64,000 nt of DNA, from positions 62,001-126,000 of the forward strand of contig NZ_QWEO01000004.1 of assembly GCF_009936035.1 (NCBI RefSeq). Direction: 5' to 3'. Positions 1 to 12,153 of the stretch are shown piece by piece. The position numbers and the translations under genes were made by a program. The notes under the pieces were generated by a model. That model worked only from the letters and a program-made list of their open reading frames with translations. It was not told the DNA's origin and searched no databases. Origin of the DNA: Neglectibacter sp. X58. Lineage in GTDB: Bacteria > Bacillota > Clostridia > Oscillospirales > Acutalibacteraceae. Positions within the stretch are counted from its first letter, which is position 1, and every line of letters begins with the position of its first letter.

Positions 1-599
1 CCGCTGCCCCGTTCCCAGACGCGCATGCGCAACCGTCCAGGCCCCAACACCTGGACGAATTCTACATTGACCCCGCCGGGGAAAGCGGGATGGCGTTCGA
101 TCTGGGGGCCAAGGGTGGACAGGGGGGCAGCGGCCATGTCCTCTACAAAGAGCACCGCATGGGGGTTTCCCATATCCACAGGCGTACAGGCAATAAGCGC
201 GCCATCCAGGGAAAGGGATAGGGTATCCCCCACCTGGGCCGTACCCATATCCACCGCCGCGCCGACAGCCTTCCCGTTTTCGATTTGCAGGGCCAGGGTG
301 CGCGGGCCTGCCAGCGTCTCGATGGTCAAGCGGGTCTTGGAGGTGAGGCCCTTGTCGTATACATATTTGCCCACACAGCGGATCCCGTTGCCGCACATAT
401 TGGCCTCGCTGCCATCCGCGTTGAAGATGCGCATTTTGAAATCAGCCGCCTTGGAGGGGCTGATCCAGATCATCCCATCGGCCCCGGCGCCGAAGTGGCG
501 GTCGGAAAGCTTCTGGGAGAGGGCCTGCGGGTCTTGCGGTTCGCCGTAGACATAAAGGTAGTCATTGCCTAAACCGTGCATTTTTGTAAAATGGAGCAT
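1..599 (-). CDS. dapF: Diaminopimelate epimerase, 3' end cut by window edge
   Basis: This enzyme interconverts LL- and meso-diaminopimelate for lysine and peptidoglycan synthesis in the cytosol. The first 199 codons are visible. The protein opens with MLHFTKMHGLGNDY, the usual DapF N-terminus, and carries the first catalytic Cys at about residue 69 in the MCGNGIRC motif. The second catalytic Cys lies beyond position 1. The start sits 2 nt after the pyrG stop, with a ribosome site inside the end of pyrG, so the two are very probably co-transcribed. It is the only gene of the operon not directly tied to glutamine. Confidence 0.93.
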   Translation of the reverse strand, partial: MLHFTKMHGLGNDYLYVYGEPQDPQALSQKLSDRHFGAGADGMIWISPSKAADFKMRIFNADGSEANMCGNGIRCVGKYVYDKGLTSKTRLTIETLAGPRTLALQIENGKAVGAAVDMGTAQVGDTLSLSLDGALIACTPVDMGNPHAVLFVEDMAAAPLSTLGPQIERHPAFPGGVNVEFVQVLGPGRLRMRVWERGS

Positions 600-601
600 G
601 T

Positions 602-3836
<3,235 letters not shown>

Positions 3837-3848
3837 ATCCTTTCCTCC

Positions 3849-5276
3849 TTATCCTTTGATTTTTCCCTCAAACCGCGCCTTTTCTCCGTGGGCCGGGATC
3901 GCCGTCGGGTAGCCGCCGCCAAAACACGCCAAACACACCTTGCCGTCTGCGGCATAAGCTTTAGCGTGCTCTAAGCTTAAATAGCCTAAGCTGTCCGCGC
4001 CTATCTGCTCCCCAATTTCCCTGACGCTGAACTGGCTGGCAATAAGCGCGCCCGGGCTGTCGATGTTTGTGCCGTACCAACAGGGCGACACAAAAGGCGG
4101 GGCGCTCACCCGCATATGGATTTCTTTGGCCCCGGCCTGGCGCAGCAGGGCGATAATGCGCCGGCAGGTGGTGCCCCGCACGATGCTGTCGTCAATGAGC
4201 ACTACCCTTTTTCCCGCTACAGCCGAACGTATGGGGTTGAGCTTTAAGTTGACCGCGGCTTCCCGCAGGGCTTGGTTCGGCGCAATGAAAGTCCGGGCGA
4301 TGTATTTGTTTTTGGTGAACCCCATAGCATAGGGGATACCGCTTTCCCGCGCATAACCAATGGCAGCGTCCAGCCCGGAATCCGGTACGCCAATAACCAC
4401 ATCCGCATCCACGGGATGTTCCTGAGCCAGCCGGGCCCCGGCTTTTTGGCGGGCCAGGCTGACGCTTACACCGTCCAGTACGGAATCGGGGCGGGAAAAA
4501 TAAATATATTCAAAGGCGCATAAGGTCTTGGGGGATTTGTTGCAGTGCCGCTTATCGCTGCAGATGCCTTCCTTGCTTACCGTCACCACTTCGCCCGGCA
4601 AAAGATCCCGGACATAAACCGCCCCGGCAGCGTCCAGGGCGCAGGTCTCCGATGCGAACAACAGGGCGCCGTCGGGGCGCTTTCCCATGCACAAAGGCCT
4701 GAAGCCGTTGGGGTCACGGGCTGCCATAAGCTTGCGGGACGAACAGATTACCAGCGAGTAGGCCCCCACCAGATGCTCCATAGCCCGGCACACGGCCTCT
4801 TCGATGCTGCCACAGCGAAGGCGCTCCCGCACAATAAGATGGGCGATCACCTCTGAATCCGTAGTTGTATGGAAAATGGAACCCTGTTCTTCTAAAAACG
4901 TGCGTAATTCATAGGCGTTGACCAAGTTGCCGTTATGGCACAGGGCCATACGCCCCTTATGGTGGTTAACGAGCAGGGGCTGCGCGTTGCGCCTGCTGTC
5001 GGCCCCGGTGGTGGCGTACCGCACATGGCCCACCGCCATGTTGCCCTGCCCCAATCCCGCCAACCGTGCCGGCGTGAAAATCTCGCTGACTAACCCCGTT
5101 TCCCGGCAGGCGGTAAAGCAGCCTTGGTCATTGAGGACAATGCCCGCGCTTTCCTGTCCCCGGTGCTGCAGGGCAAACAGCCCGTAGTAACAAAGCGCGG
5201 CCAAGTCTGTTTTAACCGGGGCGTAGGCCCCGAACACGCCGCATTCTTCATGCAGGGCATCCTGCTTTGATTCCAT
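3849..5276 (-). CDS. purF: Amidophosphoribosyltransferase
   Basis: This is the first committed step of purine synthesis: PRPP plus glutamine gives phosphoribosylamine. The protein starts MESKQDALHEE followed by CGVFG, so the nucleophile Cys sits after a short propeptide, as in the Bacillus-type enzyme. The PRPP-binding motif VVLIDDSIVRGTT lies in the C-terminal half. The start at 5276 has a GGGAGGGG site; an upstream extension to 5483 has no homology. It is isolated from the other pur genes and sits with nitrogen genes, which suggests control by glutamine supply rather than by purines alone. Confidence 0.94.
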   Translation of the reverse strand: MESKQDALHEECGVFGAYAPVKTDLAALCYYGLFALQHRGQESAGIVLNDQGCFTACRETGLVSEIFTPARLAGLGQGNMAVGHVRYATTGADSRRNAQPLLVNHHKGRMALCHNGNLVNAYELRTFLEEQGSIFHTTTDSEVIAHLIVRERLRCGSIEEAVCRAMEHLVGAYSLVICSSRKLMAARDPNGFRPLCMGKRPDGALLFASETCALDAAGAVYVRDLLPGEVVTVSKEGICSDKRHCNKSPKTLCAFEYIYFSRPDSVLDGVSVSLARQKAGARLAQEHPVDADVVIGVPDSGLDAAIGYARESGIPYAMGFTKNKYIARTFIAPNQALREAAVNLKLNPIRSAVAGKRVVLIDDSIVRGTTCRRIIALLRQAGAKEIHMRVSAPPFVSPCWYGTNIDSPGALIASQFSVREIGEQIGADSLGYLSLEHAKAYAADGKVCLACFGGGYPTAIPAHGEKARFEGKIKG

Positions 5277-5352
5277 CTTGATCCCCTCCCGACAAAAAGC
5301 CAAAGCGGGGGCAGCCGTAAAACCGCCCCACAGGCTTGTGGCCGATATGCTT

Positions 5353-7080
5353 TTATCCCTTATCCTGCAAGGCTGCAAAGCCTTCCTCTCCGGTTCGGAC
5401 TTTGACGACATTCTCCACATTATAGATAAAAATTTTCCCATCGCCGATGTGGCCGGTATACAGGACTTTTTTTGCTGTCGCAATCACGTCCTGGACAGGG
5501 ACAGCGCTGACCACGATACTCACCTGCACCTTAGGCAAAAGGCTTGTTTCCACCGCCACGCCGCGGTAATATTCAGGCTTGCCCTTCTGAACGCCGCATC
5601 CCATGACATGGGAAACTGTCATACCGGTAATGCCCAGCTTGGACATAGCTTCCTTGAGGGCATAAAGGCGTTCCTCTTTACAAACAATGTCGATTTTGGT
5701 GAATTTCCCCTCTGCGGGGCTTTCCGAAGCGGGCGCCCAATCTGCGGGCAGGATCTCTGCGGGAGATGTGGCGCCGGCCGCCGGTATCAGGCCGCCTTCC
5801 AAGGCAAAACCGCTATAGCTGTCCACTGCCGGGGCGAAATCCGCATAGGCGCTGGGCAGGCCGTGCTCGCTTGCGTCCAAACCGCGGAGCTCCTCTTCCA
5901 TGCTGGCCCGCAGGCCTACCGTCTTTTTCATGATTTGGAAAGTGAGCACCATAGCGGCTGCCGCATAAGCCGACACGCTGGCAACACCCAAAAGCTGTAT
6001 GCCCAATAGGGAAGCGCTGCCAGTGTATAGCAGCCCGGAAAGCCCTGCCGGGGCTGACGGCGCGGCCAACAGCCCCACCGCCAGGGTACCCCAGATACCG
6101 TTTGCCATGTGCACCCCTACCGCGCCTACCGGGTCGTCAATATGCAGCTTCAAGTCAAGCGCCTCAACGACCACTACCACCAGGATGCCCGAAACAATGC
6201 CTACAATTGCTGCGCCAACCGCGTCCAGGGCGTCGCATCCGGCTGTGATGCCCACCAGGCCTGCCAGGGATGCATTTAAGCACATGGACACGTCCGGCTT
6301 GCCGTTTTTAACCCATGTATAAACCATCGTGGTACAGGTTGCCACAGAAGGGGCAATGGTGGTGGTGAGGAAAATAGCGGACAGTTCTGTGGCTGTGGTG
6401 GCCGCCGCGCCGTTAAAGCCGTACCAGCCCAGCCACAGGATAAACACCCCCAAAGCCCCTAAGGGGATCGAATGCCCAGGGATAGCGTTGACCTTCACCA
6501 CTTTCCCGCTTGCGTCTTTAACATATTTGCCGGTACGCGGCCCTAAAATCACAGCGCCTACTAAAGCTGCGATGCCGCCCACCATATGGATGGCGCAGGA
6601 GCCGGCGTAATCATGGAAGCCCATTTGGGAAAGCCAGCCGCCGCCCCAAATCCAGTGGGCCTCAATGGGGTATACCAGCAGGGAGATGATGCCGGAATAA
6701 ACGCAATAGGAAGAAAACTTTGTGCGCTCGGCCATGGCGCCGGAAACAATGGTAGCGGTGGTAGCGCAGAATACTAGATTGAATACGAAATAGGAGGCGT
6801 CTGTAAATCCTTCTTGGGGCGCGGCGATAAAATCGCTAAAGTGGATGAATAAATCCAAATTAGGCAGGCCGATAAGGCCAAACAGAGCGTCTTCCCCCAT
6901 CATCAATGTGTACCCCAGCAATGAAAACACAACGGTGCCGATACAAAAATCCATCAGGTTCTTCATGATGATATTCCCGGCGTTCTTCGCACGGGTAAAT
7001 CCTGTCTCTACCATAGCAAACCCCGCCTGCATCCAGAACACAAGGGCCGCACCGATCAAAAACCAAAATTCTATTGTCAT
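5353..7080 (-). CDS. amtB: Ammonium transporter fused to a C-terminal PII signal domain
   Basis: Residues 1 to about 400 form an 11-helix Amt/Mep/Rh channel that brings in ammonium. The twin-histidine pore residues are visible in AIHMVGGI and GVHMANGIWG. After a linker of about 60 residues comes a full PII (GlnB/GlnK-type) domain from roughly residue 463, starting FTKIDIVCKEERL and including YYRG and LLPKVQV. In enteric PII the uridylylated Tyr51 follows YRGAE; here the stretch reads YRGVAVET, so that Tyr is absent. PII normally plugs AmtB as a separate trimer. Fusing it implies built-in gating by nucleotides or 2-oxoglutarate (inference). It sits 24 nt after the glutamine synthetase gene. 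Confidence 0.93.
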   Translation of the reverse strand: MTIEFWFLIGAALVFWMQAGFAMVETGFTRAKNAGNIIMKNLMDFCIGTVVFSLLGYTLMMGEDALFGLIGLPNLDLFIHFSDFIAAPQEGFTDASYFVFNLVFCATTATIVSGAMAERTKFSSYCVYSGIISLLVYPIEAHWIWGGGWLSQMGFHDYAGSCAIHMVGGIAALVGAVILGPRTGKYVKDASGKVVKVNAIPGHSIPLGALGVFILWLGWYGFNGAAATTATELSAIFLTTTIAPSVATCTTMVYTWVKNGKPDVSMCLNASLAGLVGITAGCDALDAVGAAIVGIVSGILVVVVVEALDLKLHIDDPVGAVGVHMANGIWGTLAVGLLAAPSAPAGLSGLLYTGSASLLGIQLLGVASVSAYAAAAMVLTFQIMKKTVGLRASMEEELRGLDASEHGLPSAYADFAPAVDSYSGFALEGGLIPAAGATSPAEILPADWAPASESPAEGKFTKIDIVCKEERLYALKEAMSKLGITGMTVSHVMGCGVQKGKPEYYRGVAVETSLLPKVQVSIVVSAVPVQDVIATAKKVLYTGHIGDGKIFIYNVENVVKVRTGEEGFAALQDKG

Positions 7081-7104
7081 TTTCTTTCACCTCTCAAGCG
7101 TTTT

Positions 7105-9207
7105 TCACACCCCGAACAATAAATCCCCATATGTCGGGAACGGCCAGTCTTTTTGGCCAACCATAGACTCGGCTTTGTCGCAGGGCTTCCGCAGGGCCTC
7201 CATGGCCGGGATGATCTCCCCCTTTACCAGGAGCGCCTGGGCGGTCACATCCACAGCCCTATCCAGTGCGGTAAGCTTTTCCGCAAGGGCATCCGCTGCC
7301 TGGTCAATCTCGTCCAGAAGCCCGGAGATCGCGGCGCTGGCTTTCTTCTCATATCCGCTCACAAGGGCTGGGTCAACTTTTGCCTTGTCGGCCATAGCCG
7401 CTGCCAAGCTTCCGGCGTACCGCTGCACAGCGGGCAAAATCTCCCGCCTGGCCATGTCCTCCATGGTCAGGGCCTCTATCTTGACTGTGCGGGTGTAGTT
7501 TTCCAGTTGGATCTCATAGCGGGAACGCAATTCCCCCTCTGTAAAGACCCCGTTCTTCAGCAGCATTTCCATATTCCCCTTGTCCAGCAGGTGCGCCATG
7601 GCGTCGGGCGTTGTAGGCAGGTTTAAAAGGCCGCGCTTTTCCACAGCTTCTTCTATCCATTGGCCATCGTAGCCGTTCCCATTAAAGAGGATGCGCTTGT
7701 GGGAAATGATGGTTTCTTTTATCAATCCATGCAGGATGGCGTCAAAATCGCCGGCCCCTTCCAGGATGTCGGCGAACTGCCGGAGGGCTTCAGCCACTGC
7801 CGCGTTGAGCATGATGTTGGCACAGGCGATAGAATCCCCTGACCCTACCATGCGGAACTCGAACTTATTGCCTGTAAAAGCAAAGGGGCTGGTACGGTTG
7901 CGGTCGGTAGTGTCCTGGGTGATGCGGGGCAAGGCGTCCACACCCAGCTTCATCTTTTTCTGGGCTGTCCCCTCATAGGGGCTGTCCATCTCGATAGCTT
8001 CCAGGATGGCCGAAAGCTCGTCACCCAGGAAGATGGAAACCACGGCGGGGGGCGCTTCGTTTGCCCCCAGGCGATGGTCGTTGCCTGCGGTGGCCACGCT
8101 TAAACGCAGCAGGCTCTGATATTCGTCTACCGCCTTGATGACCGCCACCAGGAACAGCAGGAACTGGGCGTTCTCATAAGGGGTCTCGCCGGGAGAGAGA
8201 AGGTTTACCCCGGTGTCTGTTGCCATAGACCAGTTGTTGTGTTTGCCGCTGCCGTTTACCCCGGCAAAGGGCTTTTCGTGCAGCAGGCACACCAGGCCAT
8301 GCCTGCGGGCCACCTTCTTCATAATCTCCATAGTCAGCTGGTTGTGGTCGGTAGCCACGTTGGTACTGGCGTAAATGGGCGCCAGCTCGTGCTGGGCAGG
8401 GGCAACCTCGTTATGCTCGGTTTTCGCCAGGATGCCCAGCTTCCACAGCTCTTCATTGAGGTCATCCATATACGCCTGCACCCGGGGCTTGATGGAGCCA
8501 AAATAGTGGTCCTCCAGCTCTTGGCCTTTGGGCGGGTTCGCCCCAAACAGCGTGCGGCCTGTATAAATCAAATCCTTGCGCTTAAGGTACATGTCCCGGT
8601 CCACCAGAAAGTATTCCTGCTCCGGACCCACATGGGTGATGACGCGGCTGGCCGCTGTGTTGCCGAACAGCCGCAGGATACGCAGAGCCTGTTTATTTAA
8701 GGCTTCCATGCTGCGCAGGAGAGGCGTTTTTTTATCTAAGGCTTCCCCGCTGTAGGAACAGAACGCGGTGGGGATGCACAACGTCTTATCTTTAATAAAA
8801 GCAAAGCTGGTGGGATCCCATGCGGTGTAGCCCCGGGCCTCAAAGGTCGCCCGCAGGCCGCCGGAAGGGAAGGAGGAGGCATCCGGTTCGCCGCGGATGA
8901 GTTCTTTCCCGGAAAATTCCATAATAACCCGGCCGCCAGGAGCAGGGGTGATGAAAGAGTCATGCTTCTCCGCGGTGATGCCTGTCAACGGCTGGAACCA
9001 GTGGGTAAAGTGGGTTGCCCCGTTCTCTACAGCCCAAGTACACATAGCGGTGGCCACGGCATTTGCCAAGGATAAATCCAGCCGGACGCCCCGCCGGATA
9101 GTCTGCTTTAAAGAACGGTATACTTCTGGGGTCAGGCGGGCGCGCATGGCCTGTTCATCGAAAACTTTACTGGCGAAAAAATCCGGCACATGATGTGGGG
9201 TCTGCAT
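7105..9207 (-). CDS. glnN: Glutamine synthetase type III
   Basis: It makes glutamine from glutamate, ammonia and ATP. The 700-aa length and the opening ([14 protein letters not shown], then HWFQPLTG and EKHDSF) are those of the GSIII family, which is much longer than GSI (about 440 aa). Active-site stretches such as [19 protein letters not shown] and GSGKHNNWS are intact, so this is the catalytically competent synthetase of the island. It is the first gene of a six-gene operon with amtB, purF, asnB, pyrG and dapF. The ribosome site is AAAAGGAGAG. Confidence 0.95.
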   Translation of the reverse strand: MQTPHHVPDFFASKVFDEQAMRARLTPEVYRSLKQTIRRGVRLDLSLANAVATAMCTWAVENGATHFTHWFQPLTGITAEKHDSFITPAPGGRVIMEFSGKELIRGEPDASSFPSGGLRATFEARGYTAWDPTSFAFIKDKTLCIPTAFCSYSGEALDKKTPLLRSMEALNKQALRILRLFGNTAASRVITHVGPEQEYFLVDRDMYLKRKDLIYTGRTLFGANPPKGQELEDHYFGSIKPRVQAYMDDLNEELWKLGILAKTEHNEVAPAQHELAPIYASTNVATDHNQLTMEIMKKVARRHGLVCLLHEKPFAGVNGSGKHNNWSMATDTGVNLLSPGETPYENAQFLLFLVAVIKAVDEYQSLLRLSVATAGNDHRLGANEAPPAVVSIFLGDELSAILEAIEMDSPYEGTAQKKMKLGVDALPRITQDTTDRNRTSPFAFTGNKFEFRMVGSGDSIACANIMLNAAVAEALRQFADILEGAGDFDAILHGLIKETIISHKRILFNGNGYDGQWIEEAVEKRGLLNLPTTPDAMAHLLDKGNMEMLLKNGVFTEGELRSRYEIQLENYTRTVKIEALTMEDMARREILPAVQRYAGSLAAAMADKAKVDPALVSGYEKKASAAISGLLDEIDQAADALAEKLTALDRAVDVTAQALLVKGEIIPAMEALRKPCDKAESMVGQKDWPFPTYGDLLFGV

Positions 9208-9240
9208 AGCTCATCTCTCCTTTTAGGGAATAGGTTTTCT

Positions 9241-9300
9241 AAAAACGAAGAGAGGCAACGGCGTCTGCGGGGGGCTTTCCCGTAGACGCCGTTGTCTCTC
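9241..9300 (-). promoter_or_regulatory. Leader hairpin with U-tract upstream of glnN; candidate ANTAR-controlled terminator
   Basis: Read on the minus strand, 9300 to 9250 folds into a 22-bp stem with a 7-nt AAAGCCC loop and two A.C mismatches, followed by TTCGTTTTT (9249-9241), so it resembles an intrinsic terminator. It lies only a few nucleotides after the predicted transcription start. An alternative fold pairs CGUUG with CAACG (loop AGAGA, A1 and G4) and leaves an inner hairpin with hexaloop AAAGCC (A1, G4), the ANTAR signature. That fold would break the outer terminator stem. The plus-strand copy pairs perfectly with two G.U wobbles, so structure may also matter on that strand. Confidence 0.65.
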
Positions 9301-9310
9301 AACGCCGACT

Positions 9311-9339
9311 AGCATACACTCATTTTTGCAAGTTGTCAA
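9311..9339 (-). promoter_or_regulatory. Sigma-A type promoter of the glnN operon
   Basis: On the minus strand TTGACA (9339-9334) and TATGCT (9316-9311) are separated by 17 bp. Initiation would be near 9304-9306, immediately before the leader hairpin. Confidence 0.8.
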
Positions 9340-9415
9340 GCCGTTTTATGCATTTTTGTTTATATAAACAATTTTTAAGGCGGAACTCCGAAAAACCTTA
9401 CTGCTATATGCAAGG

Positions 9416-9445
9416 TTGACAAACTCAAGTTGCATATCGTATAAT
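9416..9445 (+). promoter_or_regulatory. Sigma-A type promoter of the glutamate synthase operon
   Basis: TTGACA (9416-9421) and a perfect TATAAT (9440-9445) are separated by 18 bp. The start would fall near 9452. It is divergent from the glnN promoter with about 75 bp between the -35 boxes, leaving room for a shared regulator site. Confidence 0.85.
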
Positions 9446-9454
9446 AAGAGGCAA

Positions 9455-9500
9455 GGACAAAGGCGTTCGTGGAATTGCGTCTTTATGTCCTTTTTTATTT
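9455..9500 (+). terminator. Leader terminator between promoter and glutamate synthase genes
   Basis: GGACA (9455-9459) plus AAGGCG pairs with CGTCTT and TGTCC (9486-9490), and six T residues follow at once, then ATTTT. It starts within about 5 nt of the predicted transcript start and ends before the ribosome site at 9502. Transcription would stop unless it is overcome, so this is an attenuator by position. Confidence 0.7.
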
Positions 9501-9516
9501 TGGGAGGGACTTACCT

Positions 9517-10620
9517 ATGATACGACCGGAGCTTTTTGAAGGGCAAGTCCGCATCCCTTCCGGCTGCGCTATTTCAGCGGTGATCTCGCGGGAGGGGCGG
9601 CTTATCAGCGGCCAGACCATTGTGGACAGTATGCGCCCCATGCATGAGCGGTCAAACGGGTTGGGGGGCGGATTTGCGGGGTACGGCATTTATCCCGAAT
9701 ATAAAGATTTCTTTGCCCTGCACATCTTCTATGATACGGATGAGGCCCGTGCCGCCGTTGAAGCCCATCTGCGCGCTGTGCTGGAGATTGTCCGGGCAGA
9801 GAACATCCCCACCCGCAAGCACCCAGCCATCACGGCCGAGCCTTTTATCTGGCGCTATTTCGTGGCCCCCCTGCGGTCAGTGCTGCATAGCTGCCAGCAG
9901 GATGAGGAGGAATTCATTGCCCGCCTGGCCATGCGCGTCAATACAGGCTATCCAGGGGCATACGTGTTCTCCAGCGGGAAAAATATGGGCGTGTTCAAGG
10001 CCGTGGGCTACCCCGAAGACGTAGGCGAATTTTACCGCCTGGAAGAATACAGCGGCTACTGCTGGACTGCCCACGGCCGCTATCCCACGAACACCCCCGG
10101 CTGGTGGGGCGGGGCGCATCCCTTTGCGCTGCTGGACAGAACCATTGTCCATAATGGCGAGATTTCTTCTTACGACTGCAACCGCCGCACCATCGAGATG
10201 TATGGCTACAAATGCACCCTGCAAACGGATACAGAGGTCATCACCTACATTGCCGATTTTTTACAGCGCAAGCAGGGCCTCACACTAGAAGAAATGGCCT
10301 CGGTAATCGCCGCGCCCTTCTGGTCTACTATAGAACGGCAGCCAAAAGGCAAGAGCCGGGAGTTGGCGTATCTGCGCACAGTCTACTCCAGTTTGCTGAT
10401 TACCGGGCCGTTCTCCATTATTTTGGGCTTTCGCGGCGGGCTGATGGCCCTGAACGACCGCCTGAAATTACGCAGCATGGTGGTGGGCGAAAAAGATGAC
10501 AAGGTCTACATAGCCAGTGAAGAAGCGGCTATCCGCGCAGTGGAGCCAGGCGCGGAAAACATCTGGGCCCCGGCGGGGGGCCAGCCCGTGGTAGTGCGGG
10601 TGCGGGAGGGGGCATATTAA
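9517..10620 (+). CDS. Glutamate synthase, class II glutaminase domain subunit
   Basis: This is the amidotransferase piece of a split (archaeal-type) glutamate synthase, releasing ammonia from glutamine. The probable Ntn nucleophile is Cys17 in RIPSGCAISAVIS, implying removal of a 16-residue propeptide. Downstream glutaminase-fold motifs include WTAHGRYPTNTPGWWGGAHPF, IVHNGEISS and QTDTEVI. The ATG at 9517 has a GGGAGG site; an upstream GTG at 9469 lies inside the leader terminator and is unlikely. The 367-aa protein lies 2 nt before the FMN subunit. Confidence 0.9.
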   Translation: MIRPELFEGQVRIPSGCAISAVISREGRLISGQTIVDSMRPMHERSNGLGGGFAGYGIYPEYKDFFALHIFYDTDEARAAVEAHLRAVLEIVRAENIPTRKHPAITAEPFIWRYFVAPLRSVLHSCQQDEEEFIARLAMRVNTGYPGAYVFSSGKNMGVFKAVGYPEDVGEFYRLEEYSGYCWTAHGRYPTNTPGWWGGAHPFALLDRTIVHNGEISSYDCNRRTIEMYGYKCTLQTDTEVITYIADFLQRKQGLTLEEMASVIAAPFWSTIERQPKGKSRELAYLRTVYSSLLITGPFSIILGFRGGLMALNDRLKLRSMVVGEKDDKVYIASEEAAIRAVEPGAENIWAPAGGQPVVVRVREGAY

Positions 10621-10622
10621 AA

Positions 10623-12122
10623 ATGGGGCAATGGGAAGTTTATCCGGAATTTGAAGTGGTGCGCAGCAGCGCCCGCTGTACAAAATGTTTGGGCTGTGTG
10701 GCCCAGTGCGCTAACGGGGTGCATCAATACGACGGGGTACAACTGACCTGCGACAGCGCCAAGTGTGTGGACTGCCACCGCTGTGTAGCCATGTGCCCCA
10801 CCCGGGCGCTGAAAATCGTAAAGGCGGACTGTGCCCTGCGGGAAAACAGCAACTGGGACAGCCAGACTATCAAAGAGATCTTTAAGCAGGCCCAGAGCGG
10901 CGGCGTCCTCCTGAGCAGCATGGGCACGCCAAAGCCCTATCCCGTCTATTGGGACAAGCTGCTGCTCAATGCCAGCCAGGTGACCAACCCCTCCATTGAC
11001 CCCTTGCGGGAGCCTATGGAGACCCGCGTCTGTCTGGGCAAGAAGCCGGACAAGCCCCAGCGCGGGCCGGACGGCCGCTTTACCTGTGAGCTGCCGCCCC
11101 AGCTGAAGCTTGCTATGCCCATGCTGTTTTCAGCTATGAGTTACGGCTCTGTCAGCTATAACGCCCACGAGGCCCTGGCCCGGGCGGCAGAGGAACTGGG
11201 CGTCTACTATAATACCGGCGAAGGCGGCCTGCATGAAGATTTTTACGCTTACAGCCCTAATACCATTGTGCAGGTGGCGTCAGGGCGGTTTGGGGTGCAC
11301 GAAGGGTACTTAAACGCCGGGGCGGCCATTGAAATCAAGATGGGGCAGGGGGCCAAACCAGGCATTGGAGGGCATCTGCCCGGGACAAAGGTGGGGGCCG
11401 ATATTTCCCGCACCCGCATGATACCCGAGGGCAGCGATGCTATCTCCCCGGCCCCCCATCACGATATTTATTCCATTGAGGATCTGCGCCAGCTGGTGTA
11501 TTCCTTAAAGCAGTCCACCCATCACAAAAAGCCCGTCATTGTGAAGGTGGCGGCTGTGCACAACATCGCGGCTATTGCCAGCGGCATTGCCCGCAGCGGC
11601 GCAGACATTATCGCCATAGACGGCTTCCGGGGCGGTACAGGCGCCGCCCCCACCCGAATACGGGACAATGTGGGCATCCCCATTGAGCTGGCCCTGGCGG
11701 CGGTAGACCAACGCCTGCGGGATGAGGGGATACGGAACCAGGTAGGCATCATCGCCGGAGGGAGCATACGCTCCTCGGCAGATGTGGCTAAAGCTATCGC
11801 CCTGGGCGCAGATGCGGTTTATATTGCAACGGCGGCGCTGCTGGCGCTGGGCTGCCATCTGTGCCGTACCTGCCAGACGGGTATGTGCAACTGGGGCATT
11901 GCCACCCAAAGGCCGGAACTGGTGGCCCGTTTAGACCCCAAAGAGGGGGCGAAACGCCTGGTAAACCTAATGACCGCCTGGAACCACGAGATTATGGAAA
12001 TGCTGGGCGGCATGGGCATCAATTCTATAGAGGCCCTGCGGGGCAACCGTTTGATGCTGCGGGGCATTGGGCTAACGGCAAAGGAACTGGAGATTTTGGG
12101 CGTAGCCCACGCGGGGGAATGA
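10623..12122 (+). CDS. Glutamate synthase, FMN/iron-sulfur subunit with N-terminal ferredoxin domain
   Basis: It forms glutamate from 2-oxoglutarate and the ammonia supplied by the glutaminase subunit. The N-terminus carries two 4Fe-4S motifs (Cys19/22/25/29 and Cys48/51/54/58). The centre is the FMN-binding TIM barrel of GltB (SAMSYGSVSYNAHEAL, GEGGLHED, GGTGAAPTRI). CHLCRTCQTGMC near the end matches the 3Fe-4S loop of GOGAT. No NADPH-oxidising beta subunit lies nearby, so electrons probably come from ferredoxin (inference). The length is 499 aa. Confidence 0.93.
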   Translation: MGQWEVYPEFEVVRSSARCTKCLGCVAQCANGVHQYDGVQLTCDSAKCVDCHRCVAMCPTRALKIVKADCALRENSNWDSQTIKEIFKQAQSGGVLLSSMGTPKPYPVYWDKLLLNASQVTNPSIDPLREPMETRVCLGKKPDKPQRGPDGRFTCELPPQLKLAMPMLFSAMSYGSVSYNAHEALARAAEELGVYYNTGEGGLHEDFYAYSPNTIVQVASGRFGVHEGYLNAGAAIEIKMGQGAKPGIGGHLPGTKVGADISRTRMIPEGSDAISPAPHHDIYSIEDLRQLVYSLKQSTHHKKPVIVKVAAVHNIAAIASGIARSGADIIAIDGFRGGTGAAPTRIRDNVGIPIELALAAVDQRLRDEGIRNQVGIIAGGSIRSSADVAKAIALGADAVYIATAALLALGCHLCRTCQTGMCNWGIATQRPELVARLDPKEGAKRLVNLMTAWNHEIMEMLGGMGINSIEALRGNRLMLRGIGLTAKELEILGVAHAGE

Positions 12123-12153
12123 TCCCTGCGCAAAGTAAAGGAGGCGCGGTATA

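Noticed and set aside
5278-6009. 243-codon plus-strand frame opposite amtB
   Set aside because: It is a composition-driven shadow of the PII and transporter coding sequence, with no family features.
9469-9516. GTG start at 9469 for the glutaminase subunit
   Set aside because: It lies inside the leader terminator and has no ribosome site; ATG 9517 has GGGAGG.
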